In this document: positions 17,301 through 26,797 of the stretch, in pieces
Numbering within the stretch: position 1 is the stretch's first letter
Layout of the letters: each line of letters opens with the position of its first letter
Assembly: GCF_024436375.1 (NCBI RefSeq)
Contig: NZ_JAFMZM010000001.1
Location: 62,001 to 126,000, forward strand
Length of the DNA: 64,000 bases
Source of the DNA: Nocardioides astragali
Lineage (GTDB): Bacteria; Actinomycetota; Actinomycetes; Propionibacteriales; Nocardioidaceae
Direction: 5' to 3'
The notes under the pieces: generated by a model
The model's database searches: none
Seen by the model: only the letters and a program-made list of their open reading frames with translations
What the model was told of the DNA's origin: nothing
Translations under genes and position numbers: made by a program

Positions 17301-17330
17301 TTGACGGATTGTTCAACAATCCTCCATTCT
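17301..17330 (+). promoter_or_regulatory. Promoter of the pxp operon with a palindromic operator
   Basis: A -35-like TTGACG (17301-17306) and a -10-like CATTCT (17325-17330) are spaced by 18 nt. Between them lies GGATTGTTCAACAATCC (17306-17322), a perfect 17-bp palindrome with one central base, the form expected for a GntR-FCD operator (TTGT...ACAA core). Binding would block the promoter. Confidence 0.65.
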
Positions 17331-17371
17331 GGTGTGACCCGGCTCACTCGACACCCGACAAGGACCACGTG

Positions 17372-18610
17372 ATGGATGACCAGAAGACGGCAGACCACCC
17401 GACCCGGACCGCCACCCGCGCCGGCCGGGGGGCACTGGTGGGCGCCATGTTCCTCATGGCGACAAGCGCGATCGGCCCCGGGTTCATCACCCAGACCACG
17501 GTCTTCACCGACCAGCTGGGAGCGGCGTTCGCGTTCGCGATCGTCGTCTCGATCCTGGTGGACATCGCGGTCCAGCTGAACGTGTGGCGCGTGATCGGCG
17601 TCTCGGGCATGCGCGCCCAGGACCTGGCCAACAGGGTTCTCCCCGGCGCGGGATACGCCCTTGCCGCCCTCGTCGTGCTCGGTGGCCTGGTGTTCAACAT
17701 CGGCAACATCGGCGGCACTGCCCTCGGCATGAACGCGATGTTCGGGATGGACGTCAAGCTCGGCGGAGCGATCTCGGCCGTCATCGCCATCGCCGTCTTC
17801 CTGAGTCGCCGGGCGGGGGTGGCGATGGACCGCATCGTGGTGGTGCTCGGCGTGCTGATGATCGGGATGGTCCTCTACACGGCGGTCGTGTCCGACCCTC
17901 CGGTCGGCGACGCCCTGCGCCAGAGCGTGGTGCCGGACCAGGTCAGCTTCCTGATCATCACGACGCTGATCGGCGGCACGGTCGGCGGCTACATCACCTA
18001 CGCGGGCGCGCACCGCCTGGTGGACTCCGGGATCACGGGTCCCGAGCACGTCCAGCTGATCAGCCGCGGGAGCGTGACCGGCATCCTCGTCACTGGCGTG
18101 ATGCGAGCCCTGCTGTTCCTCGCGGTGCTCGGGGTGGTCTCGGGAGGCGCGGTGCTCGCCGCGGACAACCCGCCGGCGTCGGCCTTCGAGCACGCCCTCG
18201 GCGAGGTCGGGGTGCGCGTGTTCGGTGTGATCCTGTGGGCCGCCAGCATCACGTCCGTCATCGGGGCCTCCTACACCTCGGTCTCGTTCCTCAGCGGCCT
18301 GCTGAAGGACTCCTCGCGGCGGCGCAACCTCGCGGTGGTCGCCTTCATCGCCTTCTGCACGGTCGCGTTCCTGGTCCTCGGCAAGGCGCCAGCGGACCTG
18401 CTGGTCCTCGCCGGCGCGCTCAACGGGCTGATCCTGCCGGTGGGCCTCGCGATCATCCTGTGGGTGGCCGCCCGGCGCGGGCCCGATCTGCTCGGCGGCT
18501 ACCGCTACCCCAGGTGGCTGCTGGTGATCGGCGTGGTGGTGTGGCTGCTCACGGTCTACCTCGGCTGGAACTCGCTGGGCGGCATCAGCGACCTATGGGC
18601 GCGAAGCTGA
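17372..18610 (+). CDS. NRAMP-family transporter (YcsG-like)
   Basis: 412-residue integral membrane protein with about 11 hydrophobic segments. The N-terminal helix contains [20 protein letters not shown], like the DPGN region of NRAMP transporters, but the metal-ligand DPxN is replaced by GPGF, which argues against simple metal transport. In Bacillus the equivalent YcsG lies with ycsF, ycsI, kipI and kipA. Here it is the first gene of the 5-oxoprolinase operon, so import of 5-oxoproline or a similar compound is a reasonable inference. The ATG at 17372 follows AAGGA. Confidence 0.88.
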   Translation: MDDQKTADHPTRTATRAGRGALVGAMFLMATSAIGPGFITQTTVFTDQLGAAFAFAIVVSILVDIAVQLNVWRVIGVSGMRAQDLANRVLPGAGYALAALVVLGGLVFNIGNIGGTALGMNAMFGMDVKLGGAISAVIAIAVFLSRRAGVAMDRIVVVLGVLMIGMVLYTAVVSDPPVGDALRQSVVPDQVSFLIITTLIGGTVGGYITYAGAHRLVDSGITGPEHVQLISRGSVTGILVTGVMRALLFLAVLGVVSGGAVLAADNPPASAFEHALGEVGVRVFGVILWAASITSVIGASYTSVSFLSGLLKDSSRRRNLAVVAFIAFCTVAFLVLGKAPADLLVLAGALNGLILPVGLAIILWVAARRGPDLLGGYRYPRWLLVIGVVVWLLTVYLGWNSLGGISDLWARS

Positions 18611-18612
18611 GG

Positions 18613-19395
18613 ATGACGACGATGGCGGTCATCGACCTCAACGCCGACCTCGGTGAGAGCTTCGGGCAGTGGACCCTGGGCGACGACGACGCCCTGCTCG
18701 ACCTCGTCACCAGCGCCAACGTCGCCTGCGGGTTCCATGCCGGTGACCCGACGGTCCTGCGACACACGTGCGAGCGCGCCGCGGAGCGAGGGGTGGTCAT
18801 CGGCGCCCAGGTCGGCTACCGCGACCTCGCGGGGTTCGGGCGGCGGTTCATCGACGTCGAGCCCAGCGACCTGACCAACGACGTGCTCTACCAGATCGGC
18901 GCCCTCGACGCGTTCGCGCGCGTTGCCGGCACACAGGTCCGCTACGTCAAGCCCCACGGCGCCCTCTACAACGCGATCGTGCATCACGAGGCGCAGGCGG
19001 CCGCCGTCGTCGAGGCCGTACGAAGCTACGACCCGTCGTTGCCGGTCATGGGGATGCCCGGGTCGGTGTGGCTGCGGCTGGCCGAGGAGGCGGGCCTCGC
19101 CGTCGTGCCGGAGGCGTTCGCCGACCGTGCCTACACGCCTGAGGGGACCCTGGTCTCCCGGCGTGAGCCCGATGCCGTGCTGCACGACCCCGACGAGGTC
19201 GCCGAGCGATGCGTGAGCCTGGTGACGCGTGGTGAGGTGACGGCCGTCGACGGGTCGGTCGTGCCGGTGCGCGCCGCCTCCCTCTGCGTGCACGGCGACA
19301 GCCCCGGGGCAGTGGCGATGGCGCGCGCCGTGCGTGGTCGTCTCGAGCGTGCCGGCGTGACGGTGGCCCCCTTCCTCGGCGGTCCTTCGCGATGA
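18613..19395 (+). CDS. pxpA: 5-oxoprolinase subunit A (LamB/YcsF family)
   Basis: 260-residue catalytic subunit of ATP-dependent 5-oxoprolinase (PxpABC), which opens 5-oxoproline to glutamate. The N-terminus [20 protein letters not shown] and [15 protein letters not shown] are family signatures, with [10 protein letters not shown] in the middle. The start could be 18613 or the ATG at 18622. The ATG lies immediately after the transporter stop. It overlaps pxpB by 4 nt. Confidence 0.95.
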   Translation: MTTMAVIDLNADLGESFGQWTLGDDDALLDLVTSANVACGFHAGDPTVLRHTCERAAERGVVIGAQVGYRDLAGFGRRFIDVEPSDLTNDVLYQIGALDAFARVAGTQVRYVKPHGALYNAIVHHEAQAAAVVEAVRSYDPSLPVMGMPGSVWLRLAEEAGLAVVPEAFADRAYTPEGTLVSRREPDAVLHDPDEVAERCVSLVTRGEVTAVDGSVVPVRAASLCVHGDSPGAVAMARAVRGRLERAGVTVAPFLGGPSR

Positions 19396-20000
19396 GAGTG
19401 CTTCCCTACGCCGACACGGGCCTCCTCGTCGAGCTCGCCGACCTCGACGAGGTCCTGGCGCTGTACGCCGAGCTCGTGGACGCGCCTCCGCAGGGTGTGG
19501 TCGACCTGGTCCCGGCAGCCCGCACCCTGCTGCTGCGCCTGGACCCCGACCGGACGGACGTGCGCGAGGTCGAGCGGGCGGTTCGGTCCGTCAGACCCCG
19601 CCCAGGCGCCCGCCCGGACGCGGGCCACCTCGAGGTCCCGGTGACCTATGACGGTGAGGACCTCGTCGAGGTGGGCCGGCTCACCGGGCTGGGCGAACGG
19701 GGGGTCGTCGAGGCGCACACCGGCCAGGAGTGGACGGTAGCCTTCTGCGGCTTCGCGCCCGGCTTCGGCTACCTCGTCGGCACCGAGGACCGGCTGCACG
19801 TTCCCCGTCGCGCCACACCCCGTACGAAGGTGCCAGCCGGTGCCGTCGCGCTCGCGGGCGAGTTCACCGGGGTGTACCCGCGTGAGTCTCCCGGTGGCTG
19901 GCAGCTCATCGGGCACACCACTGCGCAGGCCTGGGACATCGACCGCGACCCACCGGCGCTGCTGCAGCCCGGCGTCCGGGTGCGCTTCGTGGAGTCCTGA
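19392..20000 (+). CDS. pxpB: 5-oxoprolinase subunit B (KipI family)
   Basis: 202-residue subunit B. Typical features are the N-terminal [11 protein letters not shown] strand, the [13 protein letters not shown] segment, and the cyclophilin-like domain with [13 protein letters not shown] and [20 protein letters not shown]. Works with subunit C to form the ATPase part of 5-oxoprolinase. In Bacillus the homologue KipI also inhibits the kinase KinA. Overlaps pxpA by 4 nt and pxpC by 1 nt. Confidence 0.95.
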   Translation: MRVLPYADTGLLVELADLDEVLALYAELVDAPPQGVVDLVPAARTLLLRLDPDRTDVREVERAVRSVRPRPGARPDAGHLEVPVTYDGEDLVEVGRLTGLGERGVVEAHTGQEWTVAFCGFAPGFGYLVGTEDRLHVPRRATPRTKVPAGAVALAGEFTGVYPRESPGGWQLIGHTTAQAWDIDRDPPALLQPGVRVRFVES

Positions 20001-20929
20001 TGGCGCCCGTGCCCGCTCGGGGAGGGCCCGAGCCGCTCACCGGGAGGGTCCTCGGCGTGGTCGCCACCGGCCCGCTCACCACGGTCCAGGACCTCGGCCG
20101 TCCCGGCCTCGCGGCGCTCGGCGTCGGTCAGTCGGGGGCGGCCGACGCCGACGCGCTCAGGTTGGCCAACCGCCTCGTCGGCAACCCCGAGGGGCACGCC
20201 GGTCTCGAGGTCACGTTCGGCGGCCTCGAGGTGCGCGGGCACGGGGGGATGTACGTCGCGCTCGCCGGCGCGCCGTGCGCGATGGTCGTGGATGGGCGAC
20301 AGGTGGCGCCGTACGGGCCTGTGTGGCTGCCCGACGGCGCGACGCTGCGCCTGGATGCCCCTCCGTGCGGGCTGCGCAGCTACCTCGCCGTGCGCGGGGG
20401 CATCGACGTGCCGCCCGTTCTCGGGTCGAGGGCCACCGACACGCTCGCTGGGCTGGGTCCCGCGCCCCTCGCCCCCGGTGACCAGGTCCAGGTCGGAGCG
20501 CCGGAGGCGTCGATGCCGGGCGTCGACCTTGCGACCGTGCGACGTCCGGAGCCCGGCGAGGTCCGCCTCCGTGTGGTGCTCGGCCCGCGGGACGACTGGT
20601 TCACCCCGGCCGCTCGGCGGGCCCTCCTGTCGGAGTCCTATGAGGTCACCGCCGAGAGCAACCGGGTCGGCATGCGGCTCGCGGGGCCTGCCCTCGAGCG
20701 CGCCCGTGACGGCGAGCTGTCCAGTGAGGGCATGGTCTGCGGCGCGCTTCAGGTGCCACCGTCCGGCCAGCCGACCCTGTTCCTGGCCGACCACCCGGTC
20801 ACCGGCGGCTACCCGGTCATCGCCACGGTGGTCGCCGACGACATCGGTCTTGCCTCTCAGGCCCGACCCGGACAGGTGCTGCGCTTCACCCACGCCAACA
20901 GACTTGAAGGAAGCCTCCGTGCCCACTGA
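20000..20929 (+). CDS. pxpC: 5-oxoprolinase subunit C (KipA / biotin-dependent carboxylase-like)
   Basis: 309-residue subunit C with the family signatures [23 protein letters not shown] near residue 25, LEVTFGG, and the C-terminal [10 protein letters not shown] and [15 protein letters not shown]. Its ATG overlaps the pxpB stop (TGATG). It overlaps the hydro-lyase start by 11 nt, so the four downstream genes are tightly coupled. Confidence 0.95.
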   Translation: MAPVPARGGPEPLTGRVLGVVATGPLTTVQDLGRPGLAALGVGQSGAADADALRLANRLVGNPEGHAGLEVTFGGLEVRGHGGMYVALAGAPCAMVVDGRQVAPYGPVWLPDGATLRLDAPPCGLRSYLAVRGGIDVPPVLGSRATDTLAGLGPAPLAPGDQVQVGAPEASMPGVDLATVRRPEPGEVRLRVVLGPRDDWFTPAARRALLSESYEVTAESNRVGMRLAGPALERARDGELSSEGMVCGALQVPPSGQPTLFLADHPVTGGYPVIATVVADDIGLASQARPGQVLRFTHANRLEGSLRAH

Positions 20930-21722
20930 CGATCTCGACACCCCTCACCCCAGCAGACTCACTCCCGCGCAGGCCCGTGCCCGGTTCCGCGCGGGCCTGC
21001 GGGTCCCGACCTCCGGCTGGTGCTCGGGGTGGACCCAGGCCAACCTGCTCGCAGTGCCGCGCGACCTCGCCTACGACTTCCTGCTGTTCGCCCAGCGCAA
21101 CCCGAAGGCCTGCCCGGTCCTGGACGTCTCCGAGCCCGGGGAGGTGAGCACCCCGCTCTTCTCGGGCGACCTGCGCTCCGACCTCGGCGCCTACCGCGTC
21201 TACGAGCACGGCGAGATGGTGGCCGAGGTGGACGACGCCACCGACCTGTGGCGCGACGACCTCGTCAGCTTCCTGATCGGTTGCAGCTTCACGTTCGAGG
21301 CGCCATTGCTCGAGGCAGGGGTCCCCGTGCGTCACATCGAGCTCGGCCGCAACGTGCCGATGTACCGCACCAGCGTCGCCTGCCGGGGAGCAGGGCGGTT
21401 GTCCGGTCCGCTGGTGGTCTCGATGCGACCCGTGCCCAGCGCTCAGGTCGCCACTGCCGTGCGCGTGTCCTCGCGGTATCCCGCCGTGCACGGCGCTCCC
21501 GTCCACGTCGGCGACCCCGCCGCGCTCGGCATCCGGGACCTCGGTTCGCCCGACTTCGGCGACCCGGTGGAGATCCGGTCCGGCGAGGTCCCCGTCTTCT
21601 GGGCCTGCGGCGTGACGCCCCAGGCGGCGGTGATGCAGTCGCGGCCAGCCTTCGCGATCGGGCACGCACCCGGCCACATGGCCCTGACGGACGCACGCGA
21701 CAGCGACTACCTGGTGCCCTGA
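20919..21722 (+). CDS. Putative hydro-lyase (DUF1445 / YcsI family)
   Basis: 267-residue protein of the DUF1445 family, whose members include D-glutamate cyclase and YcsI. Motifs: [50 protein letters not shown], and the C-terminal [10 protein letters not shown] and ITHAPGHM-like [10 protein letters not shown]. The GTG at 20919 follows GAAGGAAG. Its place after pxpC supports a role in glutamate/5-oxoproline metabolism, for example D-glutamate to D-5-oxoproline interconversion. Confidence 0.92.
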   Translation: MPTDDLDTPHPSRLTPAQARARFRAGLRVPTSGWCSGWTQANLLAVPRDLAYDFLLFAQRNPKACPVLDVSEPGEVSTPLFSGDLRSDLGAYRVYEHGEMVAEVDDATDLWRDDLVSFLIGCSFTFEAPLLEAGVPVRHIELGRNVPMYRTSVACRGAGRLSGPLVVSMRPVPSAQVATAVRVSSRYPAVHGAPVHVGDPAALGIRDLGSPDFGDPVEIRSGEVPVFWACGVTPQAAVMQSRPAFAIGHAPGHMALTDARDSDYLVP

Positions 21723-21738
21723 CCGGAAGACCGCCCTC

Positions 21739-21744
21739 CTAGAC
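21739..21744 (+). promoter_or_regulatory. -10 element of purS
   Basis: TAGACT about 45 nt before the purS GTG, leaving a leader of about 35 nt that contains ACAGGAGC, a good ribosome binding site. Confidence 0.45.
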
Positions 21745-21788
21745 TGTGGTCGCCGGCCTTCCCACCAGGTTTCACACAGGAGCACTCC

Positions 21789-22070
21789 GTGGCCCGAGTC
21801 GTCGTCGACGTCATGCCCAAGCCAGAGATCCTCGACCCCCAGGGCAAGGCCGTGCTCGGTGCACTGCCCCGCCTCGGCTTCAGCGGCGTGAGCGATGTCC
21901 GCCAGGGCAAGCGGTTCGAGCTCGAGGTCGAGGGCGAGATCACCGACGAGGTGCTCGCCGAGATCGACAAGATGGCCGAGAGCCTGCTCTCCAACCCGGT
22001 GATCGAGGACTACGAGGTCCACGTCGAGGAGCACTCCGTCGCCGAGATCGCCCAGGGCCGCACCTCATGA
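21789..22070 (+). CDS. purS: FGAM synthase subunit PurS
   Basis: 93-residue small subunit of the three-part phosphoribosylformylglycinamidine synthase. It bridges PurQ and PurL. Sequence is typical: [39 protein letters not shown], and [12 protein letters not shown]. The GTG start follows ACAGGAGCA. It overlaps purQ by 4 nt (ATGA). Confidence 0.97.
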   Translation: MARVVVDVMPKPEILDPQGKAVLGALPRLGFSGVSDVRQGKRFELEVEGEITDEVLAEIDKMAESLLSNPVIEDYEVHVEEHSVAEIAQGRTS

Positions 22071-22735
22071 AGGTCGGGGTCGTCACCTTCCCCGGGTCGC
22101 TCGACGACGTCGACGCGCGCCGCGCCGTGACCATCGGTGGCAACGAGGCGGTCGCGCTGTGGCACGGCGACGACGACCTCAGGGGCGTCGACGCGGTGGT
22201 GCTGCCCGGTGGCTTCTCCTACGGCGACTACCTCCGCTGCGGCGCCATCTCGCGGTTCTCCCCGGTGATGGCCTCGGTCGTCGAGGCGGCCGGCAAGGGG
22301 ATGCCGGTGCTGGGCATCTGCAACGGCTTCCAGATCCTCTGCGAGTCCCACCTGCTGCCCGGTGCGCTGATCCGCAACGACCACCGCAAGTTCGTCTGCC
22401 GGGACCAGCGCCTGCGCATCGAGCGGACCGACACCGCGTGGACCTCGGCGTACGCCCCGGGCGCGGAGGTGACGATCGTGCTGAAGAACGGTGAGGGCGG
22501 CTTCGTCGCCGACGAGTCGACGCTCGACCGCCTCGAGGGCGAGGGTCGCGTCGTCGCGCGCTACCTCGACGACAACCCCAACGGCTCGCTGCGCGACATC
22601 GCCGGCATCTCCAACGAGCGCGGCAACGTGGTCGGCCTGATGCCGCACCCCGAGCACGCCGTCGAGGACCTCACGGGCCCCGGGACCGACGGCCTCGGCT
22701 TCTTCACGTCCCTGGTCGAGAAGGCGTTTGCGTGA
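22067..22735 (+). CDS. purQ: FGAM synthase glutaminase subunit PurQ
   Basis: 222-residue class I glutamine amidotransferase that supplies ammonia to PurL. Catalytic Cys is in [11 protein letters not shown] (about residue 85), and the His-Glu pair is in [12 protein letters not shown] near the C-terminus. [13 protein letters not shown] at the N-terminus is typical. The ATG overlaps the purS stop. Confidence 0.98.
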   Translation: MKVGVVTFPGSLDDVDARRAVTIGGNEAVALWHGDDDLRGVDAVVLPGGFSYGDYLRCGAISRFSPVMASVVEAAGKGMPVLGICNGFQILCESHLLPGALIRNDHRKFVCRDQRLRIERTDTAWTSAYAPGAEVTIVLKNGEGGFVADESTLDRLEGEGRVVARYLDDNPNGSLRDIAGISNERGNVVGLMPHPEHAVEDLTGPGTDGLGFFTSLVEKAFA

Positions 22736-22796
22736 GCACCCCACGACGTTCTTCTCCTCCGCTTCGCTCCCCCGAACAACGCCGAGGGGACCCCGC

Positions 22797-23237
22797 GTGA
22801 ACCCTCGCCGCCTCTACCGGGGCGTCGCCGTCGCGGAGGCGATCACCTGGGCGCTGCTGCTCAGCGGGATGTTCCTCAAGTACGTCACGAGCACGACCGA
22901 GCTGGGCGTGCAGGTCTTCGGGATGGTGCACGGCGTCGTCTTCATCGCCTACTGCCTGGTGACGCTCCTCGTCGCGATCGACCAGCGGTGGTCTCTGAGC
23001 CGCACCGTCGTCGGCCTGGCCGCGGCCGTTCCGCCGTTCGCGACGCTCCTCTTCGAGGTGTACGCCGATCGCCGTGGGCTGCTCGGTGAGGAGTGGCTCT
23101 CGCGGCGCGACAGCCCGACGGCTCGCCAGCGTGCCGTCTGCTGGCTGCTGCGCCACCACCGGCTCGCCGCGGGCCTGCTCGTGGCAGCCGTTGCCGGGCT
23201 GACCGGCGTGGCCCTGCTGGTCGGTCCTCCGGCCTGA
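22797..23237 (+). CDS. DUF3817 membrane protein
   Basis: 146-residue protein with three to four predicted transmembrane helices (AITWALLLSGMFLKY, VHGVVFIAYCLVTLLVAI, TVVGLAAAVPPFATLLFEVY, and LLVAAVAGLTGVALLV). The pattern of polar YRGVAVAEAITW and KYV is DUF3817. The GTG at 22797 follows GAGGGGA. An upstream ATG at 22728 overlaps purQ and gives an unlikely leader. Function unknown. Confidence 0.85.
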   Translation: MNPRRLYRGVAVAEAITWALLLSGMFLKYVTSTTELGVQVFGMVHGVVFIAYCLVTLLVAIDQRWSLSRTVVGLAAAVPPFATLLFEVYADRRGLLGEEWLSRRDSPTARQRAVCWLLRHHRLAAGLLVAAVAGLTGVALLVGPPA

Positions 23238-23248
23238 CCGACCCCGGC

Positions 23249-24634
23249 TCAGAGGCCGCGCTGCAGCTTGTTCCAGGTCTGGCTCGTCGCGACTCCCGAG
23301 ACGGCGATCCTCAGGCGTGACTGGTAGGCGCGCACGGCGGCCTCGGTCTTCGCGTCGAAGACTCCGGTGGCCCGGAACCGGCCGGCGCCGGCCGCGTTGA
23401 GCGCGCGCTGCAGCCGGTGGACCGACTCGTCGACCGAGCCCCGCTTCACCGTCGTACGCGCTCCGGCAGAGAGCAGCGCCGTCCAGTGCCGCTTCTCGAA
23501 CGTGTCGGTGGGCGTGAACTTGCGGCTGGCCTGCCAGGCACGGGCAGCGGCGATCGTGGCGGGGTCGTAGGCACCGTTGACCGGTCCGGAGTAGGTGCCC
23601 TGCTCGGTCAGCAGGCACTGCAGGACCTTGACCCGGGTCGCCTGCGCAGCGGTGGGGGACAGCGTGGGGTACTTCCAGTAGCCGAGCCGGGTGCCGGGGC
23701 AACGGCCCTCGGGGACGGCGACGGAGCCGGCACCGAGGTCGATGAAGTTGCTGTCGATGTTGATCGTCACGCCACCCCAGGTCTCGTTGTGGCCGCCGAG
23801 GTACTGCTTCATCCGGCCACCCGGACGCCAGCCGTCCTCGGGGATGTAGGTCGTCGAGGTGTTCGCGGCACCGTCCCAGCGCGCGATCCAGATCCGGTCC
23901 GGCAGCGCGAACTGGCCGGGGCGCAACCGGCGGGCGTCGTCGAGCATCTTGATGCCCGAGCTGGCGCTGGAGTAGAAGCCGGCGACGTAGCCGTGCTGCT
24001 TGATCCGCGTCACCCAGTGGGAGACGAAGACCAGCGCGGACTCGCGGCAGTGCGTGTTGCCGAGGTCGAACCCCTCGAGGTCGTACCAGATCGTGCTGCC
24101 GGCCCCGATGCCGTACGCCGTCGCGTCGGCGGCGTTCTTGTCCGCCTCCGCGGCGCCCTGGGCGGCTGCCTTGGCGTAGCCGTTCTTCGTGTCCGCGGAG
24201 ATCTTGAAGTCGTCGGAGTAGCGCGGGAACCGCGGCTGGCACGACGCCTGCGGGCCGAGGGCGATCGGCAGCAGCCGCCAGCCACGGGCGACCTGGGTGG
24301 CGATCCAGGTCGGGCTCAGGTTCGGCTGCGAGCGGCAGGCGCGGGAGTCGCCGGAGATGTAGATGCCGACCGCGGAGAAGGGCGACTTCTTCCACCAGGT
24401 GTCCATCGCGGACTGGGTCGGCGCCAGGCACTGGTCGAAGCCGTAGCCGGTGAAGTCGCCAGGGGTGGCCTGCGCGACCTGCCGCTGGGACGCGAGGCGA
24501 GGTGTCGTGCCGCTCGTCTCGGCGGTCGCCGGAGGCGATGCCACGGTGGGCCAGGCGAGGACCAGCGCGAGCGCGGTGAGGAGCAGGTGGGCGGTCCGAG
24601 TCGGGCGTGGGTGTGTCGGGCGTGGGCGACGCAT
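23249..24634 (-). CDS. Secreted DUF1906 hydrolase-like protein with peptidoglycan-binding repeats
   Basis: 461-residue secreted protein. Residues 1-40 are a signal peptide (basic start, then HLLLTALALVLAWPTVA). Residues about 65-285 are a DUF1906/Rv2525c-like glycoside-hydrolase-type TIM barrel (GYGFDQCLAPTQSAMDTWW, IGIYISGDSR-like VGIYISGDSR, and IWYDLEGFD). The C-terminus has two PG_binding_1-type repeats (about 320-390 and 395-461). Probably acts at the cell wall. The ATG at 24634 begins the signal peptide and has TGGAG upstream. Confidence 0.9.
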   Translation of the reverse strand: MRRPRPTHPRPTRTAHLLLTALALVLAWPTVASPPATAETSGTTPRLASQRQVAQATPGDFTGYGFDQCLAPTQSAMDTWWKKSPFSAVGIYISGDSRACRSQPNLSPTWIATQVARGWRLLPIALGPQASCQPRFPRYSDDFKISADTKNGYAKAAAQGAAEADKNAADATAYGIGAGSTIWYDLEGFDLGNTHCRESALVFVSHWVTRIKQHGYVAGFYSSASSGIKMLDDARRLRPGQFALPDRIWIARWDGAANTSTTYIPEDGWRPGGRMKQYLGGHNETWGGVTINIDSNFIDLGAGSVAVPEGRCPGTRLGYWKYPTLSPTAAQATRVKVLQCLLTEQGTYSGPVNGAYDPATIAAARAWQASRKFTPTDTFEKRHWTALLSAGARTTVKRGSVDESVHRLQRALNAAGAGRFRATGVFDAKTEAAVRAYQSRLRIAVSGVATSQTWNKLQRGL

Positions 24635-24759
24635 GGTGACTCCAGCAGGCGGGGAAGGCGGCGAGGCGGAACGCCACAGAATCACACCAGTCACACGGGT
24701 AACAGAGGTTCGAGCGAACTACAGGCGTGTAGTTCGCGCGTGTGTCGACGTCCGCGCAG

Positions 24760-25158
24760 TCAGGAGTCGCTGGGGGGCACCTCGTCGAGGATGAAGTTGC
24801 CCTTGGCCTCTTCCTCCTCGATGAGCTCCTCGAAGGCCAGCGCGATGTCCTCCTTGTGCTCCTCGCACATCTTCGTGAGGTGGCCCTGGAGGAGGCTGCC
24901 GTTGGGGGACTCGCCGGAGAAGACCTGCTCCCAGGTGTCCTCACCCTCCTTGATCCTGCCGACGAGCGTCTTCATGTCCTCGCCCAGCTCGCCCGACTCG
25001 GCCTGCTCCTCGAGCGCCGCCTTCTCCTCGTCGGTCAGCAGCGGACGGGCGTTGAGCTGGTCGACCGTCGCCTGGAGGTCGGCCAGGCTGGCGGTGAGGT
25101 CGTCGCGGGCCTCGGCGATGGACGCCAGGATCTCGGCCTGGCTGCGGATCTCGCTCAT
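24760..25158 (-). CDS. Acidic coiled-coil protein of the WXG-like locus
   Basis: 132-residue, very acidic, mostly helical protein (MSEIRSQAEILASIAEARDD at the N-terminus; EELIEEEEAKGNFILDEVPP at the C-terminus). No signal peptide or membrane helix. Heptad-like spacing over residues 5-60 suggests a coiled coil. The ATG is 14 nt downstream of the WXG-like gene stop, so the two are probably co-transcribed. It may be a chaperone or partner for the secreted-type protein; this is inference. Confidence 0.75.
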   Translation of the reverse strand: MSEIRSQAEILASIAEARDDLTASLADLQATVDQLNARPLLTDEEKAALEEQAESGELGEDMKTLVGRIKEGEDTWEQVFSGESPNGSLLQGHLTKMCEEHKEDIALAFEELIEEEEAKGNFILDEVPPSDS

Positions 25159-25172
25159 GTCGTGCGGTGACG

Positions 25173-26267
25173 TCACGCGATGGCGGGGGTGGGGGCTGTG
25201 GGCGCGACAGGTGCCGGGCGCTGCCCGACCGTCGGGGTGGTGATCGAGCCCGGGTCGCGGGTGATGCTGCTCGGCGTGCCGGTCGACGTGGGTGCGGTGG
25301 GTGTGGAGACCGGCGCCTTGTCGCCATCGAAGAAGTTCTTGACGGTCTCGATGAAGGACTTGACCTGCTTGAGGATGTTGATGAGCTTCATGATCGCCTT
25401 GTAGGCCTTCATGACGGCCTGGAACGCCTGGAACACGGCCTGGACGACGCGGGCCCAGCCGACGCCGGGGATGCTCATGGTGGCCAGCGCCGAGGACACG
25501 GTCTGGACGGCAGACTTCACGCACTGCACGACCGATAGGGCGGTCTGCCAGGCGTCGCGGCAGATCTGGACGATGTTCTGCCCCATCTGGATGAGCTGGC
25601 CGGCCTGAGTGTTCAGCGAGCCGACCCACGTGCCGATCTGCTTGATCGCGGCGTCGGAGGCACCGCCGGACCAGGTCCTCGAGATGGTCTCCCCGCCGCT
25701 CTGCAGGTTGGCCGCCACTCCGGTCATGGACTGGCCGAGGCTGCCGAAGGACGAGCCCTGCGACGAGGCACTGACGACGTCGCCGCCGATCTTCTCGGCG
25801 AGCTCGGCGCGGATGTCGAACCCGGTGAGCATCCGGACCAGGTCGCACACGGTGTCGTAGGGGAACCCGAAGCTGATCTGCGGGAGGCTGGTCTCGGTCG
25901 GGCCGGCCCGGCGGATCGTGGTGTCGGCGACGTCCCAGAAGCTGCTCGACCCGTCGCGGGCGTCGACGCCGTGGGCGTTGTGACGTCGTACGACGCCGTC
26001 CTCGGTCAGCGTGAAGTCGCGAGCCGTGGCCCGCAGCGCCTCGGCGTGGTCGCGCATCCCGGTGCCGTTGTCCTCCAGCGACTGGTTGACCGACGGCAGG
26101 AGCGAGTTGTAGGCGCCCATCATCGTCTCGAGGATCGGCCCGAAGTCGGTCTGGACGAGGCTGTTGCCCCCGTTGCGGGCGATGCCGGTGAGGTCGTCGC
26201 TGGCGCGCTGGACCTGGGCGGACCAGGCGTCGAGCTCGGAGAGGTCGACGGTCATCACGGCGTTCAT
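25173..26267 (-). CDS. WXG100/EspC-like protein with hydrophobic tail region
   Basis: 364-residue protein. The first ~100 residues resemble an EspC-type ESX target domain (LDAWSAQVQRASDDLTGIAR, then LEDNGTGMRDHAEALRATAR). A second helical pair at about residues 180-230 has a WSG turn (SRTWSGGASDAA), the WXG100 hallmark. Residues about 250-320 are helical and partly hydrophobic (ALATMSIPGVGWARVVQAVF), and the tail is Pro/Thr-rich. The ATG at 26267 follows AGGAG. Probably a type VII secretion substrate or surface protein. No EccC-type secretion genes are in the window. Confidence 0.75.
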   Translation of the reverse strand: MNAVMTVDLSELDAWSAQVQRASDDLTGIARNGGNSLVQTDFGPILETMMGAYNSLLPSVNQSLEDNGTGMRDHAEALRATARDFTLTEDGVVRRHNAHGVDARDGSSSFWDVADTTIRRAGPTETSLPQISFGFPYDTVCDLVRMLTGFDIRAELAEKIGGDVVSASSQGSSFGSLGQSMTGVAANLQSGGETISRTWSGGASDAAIKQIGTWVGSLNTQAGQLIQMGQNIVQICRDAWQTALSVVQCVKSAVQTVSSALATMSIPGVGWARVVQAVFQAFQAVMKAYKAIMKLINILKQVKSFIETVKNFFDGDKAPVSTPTAPTSTGTPSSITRDPGSITTPTVGQRPAPVAPTAPTPAIA

Positions 26268-26442
26268 CGCGGCTCCTGGGGACGTGCCTGGGGCAGAGGG
26301 TGTGCTCGCAGACGTTCCCCGATGTCCCGGCTCCGAAACCGGCCGATGCCGATTTGTTTGCCCACAGGTCGCGCCCGCGGTGTTTGGGCCATCACATGGG
26401 GGGTATCCCGCTGAGGTGAGCGGAATCGGGAAGCGTTCCTTG

Positions 26443-26796
26443 ATGCAGGTGGAGCCTGCCAAGCTGGTCGAGCTCGCCGCCTCGTCGGAGCGCATTCTCG
26501 CCGCGATGCAGCAGGACTGGGCGAGCGGTCTCGAGGACCTGTCCGGAGCGTGCCGGGCACTGGGCGACGCCACGGGCATGACCAACGTCGCGTCCTCCTA
26601 CGCCGACTCGCTCACCGACGCGGCCGAGGTGGTCGCCGCCCTGGTCGAGGCCCTCGACCTCGGGGTCTCCGGGCTCGTCGAGGCCGCCCACGACGCCGTA
26701 CGCACCGACGACACGGTGGCCGCCGACCTGGAGAGGGCCGCCCACGAGGTGAGCGACGGCGACTTCGGTCGTCTCCCGGGATGCGGCGGTCGCTGA
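26443..26796 (+). CDS. EspC-like / WXG100-related small protein
   Basis: 117-residue helical protein (MQVEPAKLVELAASSERILA, then ALGDATGMTNVASSYADSL), typical of ESX-secretion-associated EspC-like proteins. The ATG at 26443 has GGGAAG upstream. An in-frame GTG at 26416 would add nine residues. It is divergent from the WXG-like gene and ends just one base before the next start. Confidence 0.7.
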   Translation: MQVEPAKLVELAASSERILAAMQQDWASGLEDLSGACRALGDATGMTNVASSYADSLTDAAEVVAALVEALDLGVSGLVEAAHDAVRTDDTVAADLERAAHEVSDGDFGRLPGCGGR

Positions 26797-26797
26797 C

